A stretch of DNA of 64,000 nt, from assembly GCF_014648815.1 (NCBI RefSeq), contig NZ_BMRV01000002.1, positions 372,001 through 436,000 on the forward strand, in the 5' to 3' direction. A program made the position numbers and the translations under genes. The stretch comes from Streptomyces flaveolus (GTDB lineage Bacteria > Actinomycetota > Actinomycetes > Streptomycetales > Streptomycetaceae). Positions 41,965 through 50,333 of the stretch are shown here, piece after piece (positions within the stretch are counted from its first letter, which is position 1; each line of letters begins with the position of its first letter). The notes below the pieces were generated by a model. The model saw nothing but the letters and a program-made list of their open reading frames with translations, was not told the origin of the DNA and searched no databases.

Positions 41965-43242
41965 ATGCCCGAGAACCAGCACCGGGATCCCTTCGAGGAC
42001 CGGCTCAGCGCCGCACTGCGCGACACCGGCGACAGCTTCGACGCCGACCGGACCGCGCTGGCCGCCGGTGGGCAGACCCGCGGGCGCCGGGCCCGGCTGC
42101 GGCGGCGGGCCGGTGTGCTCGGCGGGGCGGCCGGGATCGCCCTGGTCGGCGTCGGCGGGGCACTGCTGCTGCCGGGCGGCGGTGACGCCGCCGAACCGCG
42201 GCAGGCGTCGGTCGCGGCGCCGCCGAGCGCCACCACCGCGAGCCCCGCACCCACCGCCTCCTTCTCCGGCGACGACCTCCTCCAGGCCCTCAAGGAGCTG
42301 CTGCCCGAGGGCCAGGTCAGCGAGGAGCAGGCCCAGGGACCCGGCCCGGGGCTGCCCCCGTACGCCCACGTCGTGTTCGACGACGGCGAGGGCGCCGCGG
42401 CCGTCGGCATCAGCCTCGACCGGGTGGAACCGGGCAGCCGGGACGTCCGCGAGCGGACGACCTGCCCGGACAGGACGATCGTCGCGTACGACGACTGCAC
42501 CACCAGCCGGCTCGCCGACGGCTCGGTGCTCATGATCTACCAGGGCTACGAGTACCCCGACCGGCGCGTGGACACCAAGTGGTGGTCGGCGGAGCTGGTC
42601 ACGCCCCGGGGACAGCACGTGTCCGTGAGCGAGTGGAACGCTCCGGCCGAGAAGGACGCCGCGATCACACGGCCGCAGCCGCCGCTGTCGCCCGCCGAGT
42701 TGCAGAAGGTCGTCACCGCCGACGTGTGGCGCCGGGTCGTGGACGCCATCCCCGAGGACCCGAAGGCGGGCGCCAAGGCCAAGGCGTCGGAGTCCGCGGC
42801 ACCGAGCCGGATGCCCGAGGCGTCCGGCACGGCGATCGGCAAGACGCTGGTGTCGCTGCTGCCCGACGGCGTCGACGTCGTCTCGCGGGGCGAGCAGGAG
42901 ACGGGATACGCCTACCTCGTCCTCGACGACGGCGAGGGCAGCAGCCTCGTCCAGATCAACGTGCAGCCCGACATGCGCGACGTCGCCGACCAGCTCTACG
43001 GCAACGCCGAGACCCGCCCCGACGGCACCCTGCTCGCCACCTCGCAGGGGCCCGGCGAGAAGGGCGGCTCCGGGGTGGTGATGTGGACGGCCGACGCCAT
43101 GCGGCCCGGCGGCCTCCGCGTCGTGGTCAGCGCCTTCAACACCGGAGCCCAGCACGAGGACGCCACCCGTGACGCCCCCGCGCTGACCATGGAGCAGCTG
43201 GAGAAGATCGCGCTCAGCCCCGAGTGGGACCGGTTGCGCTGA
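41965..43242 (+). CDS. Membrane-anchored partner (putative anti-sigma) of the SigE-type factor
   Basis: 425 residues. A cytoplasmic N-terminus (FEDRLSAALRDTGDSFDADR) of about 45 residues, one membrane helix (AGVLGGAAGIALVGVGGALLL), an Ala/Pro/Thr linker and two related extracytoplasmic domains. The repeats are seen in LLPEGQVSEEQ...YAHVVFDDGEGAAAV against LLPDGVDVVSRGEQETGYAYLVLDDGEGSSL. The N-terminal part resembles the short anti-sigma segments of this sigma-factor class. Regulation of the sigma factor is inferred from order and topology. Confidence 0.8.
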   Translation: MPENQHRDPFEDRLSAALRDTGDSFDADRTALAAGGQTRGRRARLRRRAGVLGGAAGIALVGVGGALLLPGGGDAAEPRQASVAAPPSATTASPAPTASFSGDDLLQALKELLPEGQVSEEQAQGPGPGLPPYAHVVFDDGEGAAAVGISLDRVEPGSRDVRERTTCPDRTIVAYDDCTTSRLADGSVLMIYQGYEYPDRRVDTKWWSAELVTPRGQHVSVSEWNAPAEKDAAITRPQPPLSPAELQKVVTADVWRRVVDAIPEDPKAGAKAKASESAAPSRMPEASGTAIGKTLVSLLPDGVDVVSRGEQETGYAYLVLDDGEGSSLVQINVQPDMRDVADQLYGNAETRPDGTLLATSQGPGEKGGSGVVMWTADAMRPGGLRVVVSAFNTGAQHEDATRDAPALTMEQLEKIALSPEWDRLR

Positions 43243-43260
43243 GCCACTCGGGCGGGCTCA
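43240..43260. terminator. Small hairpin formed by two opposed stop codons
   Basis: TGAGCC (43240-43245) pairs with GGCTCA (43255-43260). The arms contain the TGA of the plus-strand gene and the reverse-complemented stop of the minus-strand transporter. A weak bidirectional terminator is possible in this 15-base gap. Confidence 0.4.
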
Positions 43261-44586
43261 GAAGAACTCCGACCACGGCTGGTCCCAGACCTGCTTCACG
43301 CACAGCACCAGGAACAGCAGGCCGGCGACGGCGAGCATGCCGTTGCTCAGCGCGCCGTTGCGCCATTCGCGCGGTGTGCGGGCGGAGTTGAGGAGCCAGA
43401 TCAGGGTGAGGGCGAGGAAGGGCATGAAGGCGGCGCCCAGGACGCCGTAGATGATGATCAGGCGGAAGGGCTGGCCCTGGAAGAGCAGGACGATGGGCGG
43501 GAAGGTGAGCCAGAGCAGGTAGGCGCGGAAGGCCCAGGAGCGCTCCCGGCTGCCCGACGCCAGCTCGTCGCCGCGCGCCTCCCGCTCGCCCCGCTGCCGG
43601 GCCAGGAAGTCGGCGAACATCAGGCTCACGCCGTGCCAGACGCCGATCAGCGAGGTGAAGGAGGTGGCGAAGAAGCCGATCAGGAAGAGCTTGCCGGTCG
43701 CGGTGCCGTACTGGGCCTCCAGGACGTCGCCGAGCTGGATCAAGCCCTTGTCGCCGCTCGCGATGGCGATGTTCGCCGAGTGCAGCAGCTCGGCGCCGAC
43801 GAACAGCATCGCGACGACGAAGATGCCGGTGGTGGCGTAGGCGACGCGGTTGTCGAGGCGCATGACCTTCATCCAGCCGGTGTCGGTCCAGCCCTTGGCG
43901 TTGACCCAGTAGCCGTAGGCGGCCAACGTGATCGTGCCGCCGACCCCGCCGATCAGGCCGAGCGTGTTGAGGACGGAGTCCTTCTCGTCCGGGAGGACCG
44001 GCAGGAGGCCGGCGAAGGCGTCGCCCAGGTGGGGTGTGACCCTGATGGCCAGGTAGACCGTCACCACGAACATGACGCCCACCAGGACCGTCATGACCTT
44101 CTCGAAGACGGCGTACTTGTTGAACCAGACGAAGACCAGGCCGACCAGGCCGCAGGCCACGCCCCACCACTTGAGGTCCATCACGTCCGGGAACAGGGCC
44201 TGCAGCGGCAGGGCACTGGACGACATCGCCGCCGCGCCGTAGACGAAGCCCCAGATCACGGCGTAGACGGCGAAGAACCACATGGTCCAGCGGCCGAGGC
44301 TCGCCCAGCCGTCGAAGAGCGTGCGGCCGGTGGCCAGGTGCCACCGGCCGCACGCCTCCGCGAGGGAGATCTTCACCAGACAGCCGACGATCGCGGCCCA
44401 CAGCAGCGTGTAGCCGAAGTTGCTGCCCGCGATCAGGGTGGCCACGAGGTCGCCGGCCCCCACACCGGTCGCGGCGACGACGATGCCGGGCCCGATGTGG
44501 CGCCAACTGGACTTACGGGGGGCCGAGTCGGCCCCGGCTCCGAGTGGTGCACCGGTGTCCCTGGTGTTGCCCGTGGTGTCCGCCAT
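43258..44586 (-). CDS. Nramp-related membrane transporter lacking canonical metal-site motifs
   Basis: 442 residues from MADTTG (an ATG 12 codons earlier is possible). About 11 helices in Nramp/LeuT-fold order (GPGIVVAATGVGAGDLVATL first; FGYTLLWAAIVGCLVKISLAE second). The helix-1 DPGN of metal-transporting Nramps reads ATGVGAGD here, and the helix-6 MPH region reads LLHSANIAIAS. These changes are seen in divergent Nramp branches with other or unknown substrates, so Mn/Fe transport should not be assumed. The stop pairs in a hairpin with the convergent gene. Confidence 0.82.
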   Translation of the reverse strand: MADTTGNTRDTGAPLGAGADSAPRKSSWRHIGPGIVVAATGVGAGDLVATLIAGSNFGYTLLWAAIVGCLVKISLAEACGRWHLATGRTLFDGWASLGRWTMWFFAVYAVIWGFVYGAAAMSSSALPLQALFPDVMDLKWWGVACGLVGLVFVWFNKYAVFEKVMTVLVGVMFVVTVYLAIRVTPHLGDAFAGLLPVLPDEKDSVLNTLGLIGGVGGTITLAAYGYWVNAKGWTDTGWMKVMRLDNRVAYATTGIFVVAMLFVGAELLHSANIAIASGDKGLIQLGDVLEAQYGTATGKLFLIGFFATSFTSLIGVWHGVSLMFADFLARQRGEREARGDELASGSRERSWAFRAYLLWLTFPPIVLLFQGQPFRLIIIYGVLGAAFMPFLALTLIWLLNSARTPREWRNGALSNGMLAVAGLLFLVLCVKQVWDQPWSEFF

Positions 44587-44653
44587 GCGAGTCAAGGAAG
44601 CGGAAAGCGGCCCGTGGGGCAAGAGGGCGTGCGGGGATCTTCACGTGATGTGC

Positions 44654-45205
44654 CTACTCGGCGGTGGCTCGCTCGGGTTCCTCGGAGGGCTCGGGGGCGC
44701 CGTCCTCGAAGTACGCGTCGAGGACCTCGTCGAGTGCCGCCTCCCAGTCCTTGAAGCGGCTGCGGGACGTGGCCTCGATCTCGATCGGGTACCAACGGCG
44801 GTCCGGGGTGTGCACCGTGATGGTGAACCGCCTGCCGAAGCGCCCCGTCTCCGTCTCCACCGCGCCGATCTCGTCCCAGCGGAACTCGCACTCCTGGTCG
44901 TCGAGAGCCAGGCGTACGCCCTTGTGGTCGGCGACGATGCGGGCGCGGCGGTCGGACGCCTCGAAGACCGGGCCGTCGGGGACCTCCTCGGTGCCGGGTT
45001 CCGCGTCGTCGTCGGGGCCGGAATCCTCGACGGTGGCCGTGTCGGCGGTGGGCTCCGCGGCCGCCGGTGGCTTCTCCTCCTCCACCTCCTCCGGCTTCGC
45101 GTCCTCCGGCTCGCCGGACACGGGCGAGGTGAGCCCGGGGATGAAGGCCGGGTCGAAACCGGCGCCTTCCAGGGGCTTGCTGCTCGAACCTATGCGCTGC
45201 TCCAC
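44654..45205 (-). CDS. Hypothetical protein with acidic linker and PH-like C-terminal domain
   Basis: 183 residues from the GTG at 45205 (VEQRIGSSSKPLEG); a longer start at 45277 is less likely. Residues about 30-85 are a Glu/Pro/Asp-rich disordered stretch. The C-terminal ~90 residues look beta-rich with a final helix (VRLALDDQECEFRWDEIGAV, then RWYPIEIEATSRSRFKDWEA), a layout like bacterial PH domains; that is inference. It lies 100 bases after the AAA+ gene on the same strand and may be its cotranscribed neighbour. Confidence 0.68.
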   Translation of the reverse strand: MEQRIGSSSKPLEGAGFDPAFIPGLTSPVSGEPEDAKPEEVEEEKPPAAAEPTADTATVEDSGPDDDAEPGTEEVPDGPVFEASDRRARIVADHKGVRLALDDQECEFRWDEIGAVETETGRFGRRFTITVHTPDRRWYPIEIEATSRSRFKDWEAALDEVLDAYFEDGAPEPSEEPERATAE

Positions 45206-45305
45206 GGCGGAAGTATGGACGACTTTCCTGTGCCGGGAACAGCCGGACCGCGGGTCACCCGCGTTCACGCACGTCACAGTTGTGCGTCGGCCCCCGCCGC
45301 GCCCG

Positions 45306-46871
45306 TCATTCGTCCATGAAGACGATCCGCCGCGTCCGCGCCCCGTCGCCCGGGACCGGCGTCACCGCGCCGCGGCCGGCCGGTACCGCGCGTTCGCGGC
45401 CCCAGGCGCGGATCTCCTCGATCTGCTCGGGGTTGCTCACGCTCAGCGGCCGTACGTCGGCGAACGTGTCGAGGACGAAGGAGTCCTTGAGCGCCGCGAC
45501 ACCGCCACGGATCAGGGCCTCCTCGCCGACGTCGTGCAGCGCGGCCTCGATGTCGGAGCCCGCGAAGCCCTCCGAGAGGTCGACGAGCCGGTTGATCAGA
45601 TCGGGCTCCGGCTCGGTCTCCAGGTAGCGGCGGTAGTAGATGCCGAGGATCTCCCGGCGGTCCTCGGCGTCGGGCAGGTCGACGAAGAACAGCTCGTCGA
45701 AGCGGCCCTTGCGCAGCAGTTCGGGCGGCAGGCTGCGGATGTCGTTGGCGGTGGCGACGACGAAGGCGCGGGACTGGGACTCCTGGAGCCAGTACAGGAA
45801 CTGGCCGATGATGCGCTGCGGCACACCGGACATGTCGTCGCGGCCGGCGAGGCCCTTCTCGATCTCGTCGATCCACAGGATGCAGGGGGCCACCCGGTCG
45901 GCCATGGCGAGCGCCTCGCGGAAGCGGCCCTCGGACTCGCCGAGGTACTTGCCGTGGATGCTGGCCATGTCGAGCCGGTACAGCGGCAGCCGCCATTCGT
46001 GGGCGATGGCCTTGGCGGACAGGGACTTGCCGCAGCCGGGGACGCCGACCAGCAGGACGCCGCGGGGCGGGCGCAGCGCGGTCTGCCGCAGGTCGCGGGA
46101 GATCATGTCGTTCTTGCGGCGCAGCCAGGTGCGCAGGCCGACGAGGCCGCCGACGGCGTAGTCGCTGTCGCGGAGCTGGACGCGTTCGAGGCCGGTCAGG
46201 TCGCTGAAGATGCGGTCCTTGGCCTGGGCGAGGCCGAGGACGTCCTCCTTGAGGATGGCGCCCTTGGCGGCGATGGTCGCCATCAGGTTGATGCACTCGG
46301 CCTCGGTGACGCCGCTGAGGAACTCGGCGGCGCGGCGGGCGTCCTCCTCGGTCCACTCGATCGGGATGTGCCCGTGGTGGTCGCCGAGGAAGCCGCTGAG
46401 GATGGCGTACATCTCCTCGGAGTCCGGCAGGTCGAGCCTGAGGCTCATGCCGAGCCGCTGGAGGCCGCTCCAGACGGGCGTGTCCGTGATGATCACGATG
46501 CTGCCCATGTTGCTGTCGGCGAGCCGGGCCAGTTCGGCGAAGTGCCGGGTGACGGGGGTGTCCGACTCGAGCTCGTCGGGGTCGACGAAGACGACGGTGG
46601 CGTTGGCGCGGCTGCCGAACTGGGTGGCGGCGAAGTCCATGGCGCCGGTGAGCGAGCGGTCGTCCTGCACGGAGGCGTTGGTCCGCAGGTCGCGCAGGCC
46701 GGTGGCGCGGGTGTAGATCCAGAACGGCATGTTGCTGCGCCGGGACTGGGTGGCCGCCTCCCGCAGCAGCCTCAGGGCGCGCTGCTGTTCGATGGTCCGC
46801 ATGGCGATGACCGGGACGCGGGCGGAGATGTAGCTGTCGAGGTGGGTGAGGCTCTCGGCGTAGTTCGACAT
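45306..46871 (-). CDS. Ycf46-like AAA+ ATPase
   Basis: 521 residues. The N-terminal domain (ARVPVIAMRTIEQQRALRLL, PFWIYTRATGLRDL) matches the Ycf46 layout. The AAA+ core follows with Walker A GVPGCGKS (276-283), Walker B CILWIDEIEKG (D335/E336), pore-like loop HGKYLGESEGRFRE, sensor 1 VATANDIRSL and an arginine-finger/sensor region LLRKGRFDELFFVDLPD. Ycf46 proteins are found in cyanobacteria, plastids and scattered bacteria; their role is poorly known. Here it ends a minus-strand run of uncharacterised genes next to caspase and CHAT proteins. Confidence 0.88.
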   Translation of the reverse strand: MSNYAESLTHLDSYISARVPVIAMRTIEQQRALRLLREAATQSRRSNMPFWIYTRATGLRDLRTNASVQDDRSLTGAMDFAATQFGSRANATVVFVDPDELESDTPVTRHFAELARLADSNMGSIVIITDTPVWSGLQRLGMSLRLDLPDSEEMYAILSGFLGDHHGHIPIEWTEEDARRAAEFLSGVTEAECINLMATIAAKGAILKEDVLGLAQAKDRIFSDLTGLERVQLRDSDYAVGGLVGLRTWLRRKNDMISRDLRQTALRPPRGVLLVGVPGCGKSLSAKAIAHEWRLPLYRLDMASIHGKYLGESEGRFREALAMADRVAPCILWIDEIEKGLAGRDDMSGVPQRIIGQFLYWLQESQSRAFVVATANDIRSLPPELLRKGRFDELFFVDLPDAEDRREILGIYYRRYLETEPEPDLINRLVDLSEGFAGSDIEAALHDVGEEALIRGGVAALKDSFVLDTFADVRPLSVSNPEQIEEIRAWGRERAVPAGRGAVTPVPGDGARTRRIVFMDE

Positions 46872-46952
46872 ACGGGTGCGGCCTTCGGGGCGAGGGTGGG
46901 CGGGGTGCGCGTGCCGGTGCGGGGCGGGTCTGTGCGGGCGGCCCCTGGGGGG

Positions 46953-47522
46953 TCAGCCGGGGACGATCCGGCGCCGGGGCGGGCTGCCGGGGACGTCGGC
47001 CGCCCAGGGGTCGGGCACGGTCGGCGTGGCCGGCGGGGGCGCGGCGAGGACGCCGGTGAGGGCGTTGTCCCGCAGGGTGCGGCGGCGGCGTTCCAGCAGG
47101 CGCCGGTCGGCGCCGCGGCGTTCCTCCTCGGCCAGCTGGTGCTCCAGCTGTTCCTGCACGTGGGGGATCTGCTGGTCGACGAGGCGGAGCAGTTCGGTGC
47201 GCAGGGACTCGGGCAGCCCGGGGTGGGCGGCCAGGGCGCGGACCTCGCGCAGTCCGGCGCGGGCCTGGGTGAGTTCGCGGCCGTAGCTGAACTCGTCGCG
47301 GGCCTGGTCCAGGGCCCGTACCAGCGCGTCGGCCCAGGAGCCGAGGCGGGTGTTGAAGGCGCTGGTGAGGTGGGCGCCGAGGCGTACCCAGGTGGCGGCG
47401 TCGTACTGCTCGTCGGTGAGGGCGGGCAGGGCGGCCGGGTCGACGGGCTCGCGCGCCGCCCAGCGGCGCAGGAAGTCGGCCCAGGCCTGGTAGGCGCCGC
47501 CGTGGCCCCACAGTCCGCTCAC
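46953..47522 (-). CDS. Hypothetical helical protein coupled to the 83-aa gene
   Basis: 189 residues from the GTG overlapping the upstream stop (GTGA). The N-terminus (SGLWGHGGAYQAWADFLRRW) is Trp-rich, the middle helical (WADALVRALDQARDEFSYGR) and residues about 115-155 form a charged coiled coil (EQLEHQLAEEERRGADRRLL). No recognised domain. As part of the 590/83/189-residue overlapping set it probably belongs to one complex with the AAA+ protein 81 bases downstream. Confidence 0.75.
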   Translation of the reverse strand: MSGLWGHGGAYQAWADFLRRWAAREPVDPAALPALTDEQYDAATWVRLGAHLTSAFNTRLGSWADALVRALDQARDEFSYGRELTQARAGLREVRALAAHPGLPESLRTELLRLVDQQIPHVQEQLEHQLAEEERRGADRRLLERRRRTLRDNALTGVLAAPPPATPTVPDPWAADVPGSPPRRRIVPG

Positions 47523-47770
47523 GGGGCGGTGCTCCCGGGGCGGCGTACGAGGGTCTCGCCGGGCGGCAGCGGTTCCCAGTCGGGCAGGCCCTCGACGAGC
47601 TTGCGCAGCCTGCTGGTGACGCGCTCCTGCTGCGGCCGGCGGACGGCGCCCCACGGGGAGGACTGGGTCCGTCCGGCGTCGGCGGAGCCGGCCCACGGGG
47701 ACGCGCCCGGGGGTGTGCGGGGGTGGGGCGGGGTGGGGGAACCGGCCGGCGGGGTGCTGGGGGTGGTCAT
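47519..47770 (-). CDS. Small Pro-rich protein bridging two overlapping genes
   Basis: 83 residues. The first 50 are Pro/Ser/Thr/Gly-rich and probably disordered; then a helix RVTSRLRKLVEGLPDWEPLP and a short tail. Its ATG overlaps the stop of the 590-residue gene (ATGA), and its stop overlaps the next start (GTGA). This double coupling is the main evidence that it is expressed. Function unknown; an adaptor peptide is plausible. Confidence 0.72.
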   Translation of the reverse strand: MTTPSTPPAGSPTPPHPRTPPGASPWAGSADAGRTQSSPWGAVRRPQQERVTSRLRKLVEGLPDWEPLPPGETLVRRPGSTAP

Positions 47771-49539
47771 CGGTTGTCGTCCTCCTGGCGTACGGTGCGG
47801 CCCTCGAACGGCGAGGCCGGTCCGCTCTCGGTCCGCAGGGACGCGATCAGTTCGCGGACCTTCGCCTCCACCTGGTCGGCGGCGCGGAACTTCTCGTACC
47901 AGTCGGTGAGTTCGGCGGAGGCGCCGCGCAGGGCGTGCAGGGACTCGGTCTTGGCCTGTTCCAGGGCCTGGCGGGCGGTGTCCTGGTTGCGCCGGGCGGC
48001 CTGGGCGCCGTTGTTCAGGACGAGGCCCCATACGACGCCGACGACCGCGGCGGCGCCGAGCGCGAAGCCGACGCTCGCCTGGGTGACGATCAGCAGGATG
48101 CCGATCACGACCGCGACCAGCGGCGCGGCCTTCTTCAGCCACGGGTAGCCGAGCGCTTCGACGAACGGGGTCATGTGCCGGTCCCAGTGGTCGGCGAGGG
48201 ACTTCTCCAGGGTGGCCAGGGGCTGGGTGAACGAGCCGGTCCAGGGCGGCAGCCGGAAGGACTGGGCGGCGACGGTGTACGCGGTGTCGAAGTGCGCCTG
48301 GACGTCCTGCGGCATGGCCGCGCGGTAGTCGCGGGTGTGTCCGGCGTGGGCCTGCTGGAACCATTCGTGGCAGGCGGCGACGGCCAGGCGCTGCGTGGCC
48401 GGTGAGGTGCCGATGGCCTCCGGGTTGAGGGCGGCCGTGGTCTGCACGGTCAGGTAGTCGAGGGTCTCCTCGTACGAGGCGGCGTCGGCGTCGGCGACCC
48501 GGCGCGCGGAGTCGAGGTCGCCGTCGTGGTCGACGACCGCCTGGTTGAAGGCGAGGTCGCGGCGCAGCGGCAGCTCCTCGTTGTCGTACTCGGAGACCAG
48601 CCGGTCGAGGATGTCGTCGACGGCGTCCTCGATGCGTTCCGAGGGTGCGAACTCCCGGTCGAGGATGGCCCGGTACTTGTCGAGCAGGAGCTGCTGGCCG
48701 CGGGCGCCGGAGAGCACGCCGTCGAGCTGGCCCCACTGCGGGGAGACGGCCGCGAGCCGCGGGAACTCCTGTTGGCTGGAGGCGCCGCGCAGGGCGGCGA
48801 TCTCCTCGCGCCAGCGGGTGATCTGCTTGGTCTGCGCGTCGGCGCTGTCCGCGAGCTGGGAGCGCCATTCGGCGAGGGTGCGGTCCAGCAGGTCGCGGCC
48901 CACGACGCCGAAGGCGCCCTGGGCGATGGCCTCCAGGATGACGGCGAACTCGCGGCCGAGCGAGGCCGGGTCCTGGGCCAGCAGGTAGTGCCGCAGCCAG
49001 CGCACGGCGCCCTCGCGGCGTCCCTGGCGGCGCAGGACGAGGGCGAAGAACAGTGCGGTGCGGTCGGGTGAGCGGCGGAACGCCTCGTCGACGGCGCGCT
49101 CGCACAGGCCCCGGTCGTCGGCCGACCAGGAGGCGAGGGCGACGAGGGCGGGCGCCAGCCAGTAGCGGGGCGTCTGGATCATCAGCTGGTCGCTGACCAT
49201 CCGGACGTTGTCCTCGGAGACGAGGCCCACGTCGAAGGCCTGGAGCATGCCGACGGCGGTGCGGCGGACCGTCTTGTGGTGACCGAACTCGTGGTCGATC
49301 TTGTCCTCGATGACACCGATGCGGGTCTCGGCGCGCTGCACGTTGGCCGTGGTCTCGGCCTGCCGCACGAAGGCGAGGAACTCGTCCCGCAGCTCCTGGA
49401 GTTCGGTGCGGGTCTGCTGCTGGTTGGCCTCGACCGTGGAGACCTGGCCGGACACCGAGCCGACCTGTTCGGTGAGTCTGACGACGAGGTTGCTGACCTC
49501 CTGCACCTTGCGGTGCAGTGCGTAGTCGACCTCGGACAT
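47767..49539 (-). CDS. Large coiled-coil membrane protein of the conflict-like locus
   Basis: 590 residues, no signal peptide. N-terminal coiled coil (VQEVSNLVVRLTEQVGSVSG to about residue 85), a long helical repeat-like middle (about 110-450), then two adjacent membrane helices near residues 465-505 (APLVAVVIGILLIVTQASVG; GAAAVVGVVWGLVLN) and a final coiled coil. This topology places most of the protein in the cytoplasm, tethered by a hairpin. No enzymatic motif. It could scaffold the AAA+ or peptidase components at the membrane. Confidence 0.78.
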   Translation of the reverse strand: MSEVDYALHRKVQEVSNLVVRLTEQVGSVSGQVSTVEANQQQTRTELQELRDEFLAFVRQAETTANVQRAETRIGVIEDKIDHEFGHHKTVRRTAVGMLQAFDVGLVSEDNVRMVSDQLMIQTPRYWLAPALVALASWSADDRGLCERAVDEAFRRSPDRTALFFALVLRRQGRREGAVRWLRHYLLAQDPASLGREFAVILEAIAQGAFGVVGRDLLDRTLAEWRSQLADSADAQTKQITRWREEIAALRGASSQQEFPRLAAVSPQWGQLDGVLSGARGQQLLLDKYRAILDREFAPSERIEDAVDDILDRLVSEYDNEELPLRRDLAFNQAVVDHDGDLDSARRVADADAASYEETLDYLTVQTTAALNPEAIGTSPATQRLAVAACHEWFQQAHAGHTRDYRAAMPQDVQAHFDTAYTVAAQSFRLPPWTGSFTQPLATLEKSLADHWDRHMTPFVEALGYPWLKKAAPLVAVVIGILLIVTQASVGFALGAAAVVGVVWGLVLNNGAQAARRNQDTARQALEQAKTESLHALRGASAELTDWYEKFRAADQVEAKVRELIASLRTESGPASPFEGRTVRQEDDNR

Positions 49540-49602
49540 GCGCGAACTCCGTTCACGTGCGGGGGCTTCGGGTGCCGGCGTTCTTCTCGGGGCGGGGCTG
49601 TG

Positions 49603-50130
49603 TCAGGGCCGTACGACCGTGCCGTCCTCGAGGACCGGCAGGATCAGTCCGTCGCTGTACACCTCGATGTACGCGTAGCCGCCGGAGCGGGCCAGCATCC
49701 GGGCCGAGGAGTACGGGTCGGGCATGGGCTCGGCGGGGGCGAAGTGCCGCACGATGACGCCGAAGAGGTTGAGCATGTGGTCCACGTAGGGCGGGCCGAG
49801 GTAGCAGCGGGCGACGAAGCCGAGCGGGACCGCGCCGTACGTGGTCGTGTACTCCTCGCGGATCCACTCGGCGAGGGAGCGGCAGGCCTGGTCGTCCAGT
49901 CCCGCGTCCAGCCGGTGGAGGGCGTCGCGCAGTGCCTGCGGGCGCGCCCGGTACAGCTCGCGGCGGGTCACGTCCGGGCCCGGGGCGCCGCCGGCCTGGC
50001 GCCGGGGCGTACCGAGGTCGCCGACCAGGCGGCGGCCGGCGCCCGGTGACGACAGGGGCCGGGCGGACTGTCCCTGTGGCCCCTGCTGTCCGGGCCGGAC
50101 GATGCGGCGTGGGTGTTCTGCGTACCCCAT
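49603..50130 (-). CDS. Hypothetical protein, first gene of the AAA+ run
   Basis: 175 residues. A low-complexity N-terminal half is followed by a helical/beta domain (ALRDALHRLDAGLDDQACRS; EWIREEYTTTYGAVPLGFVA; CYLGPPYVDHMLNLFG) and a strand-rich end (YAYIEVYSDGLILPVLEDG). The C-terminal half seems the conserved part. Not recognised. Divergent from the caspase gene with about 200 bases between, so both promoters lie there. Confidence 0.7.
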   Translation of the reverse strand: MGYAEHPRRIVRPGQQGPQGQSARPLSSPGAGRRLVGDLGTPRRQAGGAPGPDVTRRELYRARPQALRDALHRLDAGLDDQACRSLAEWIREEYTTTYGAVPLGFVARCYLGPPYVDHMLNLFGVIVRHFAPAEPMPDPYSSARMLARSGGYAYIEVYSDGLILPVLEDGTVVRP

Positions 50131-50333
50131 GGTGTCCCCCGAGAGTCATGGGTGGCGCGCACCGGAGGACCGGTTGCGTGATGCACGGGAAGTGAAGCGT
50201 AATGACGTTCCGTCAAGAGCGCGACTCCAATCACCAAACGACCTGTCGGTGACCCGAACACGCCCGGAATGGACCCGGTTTGGTCATCGCGTTCGCGCGG
50301 CGTGGTGTCGCGGGCACTGACAGACTCTCCGGC

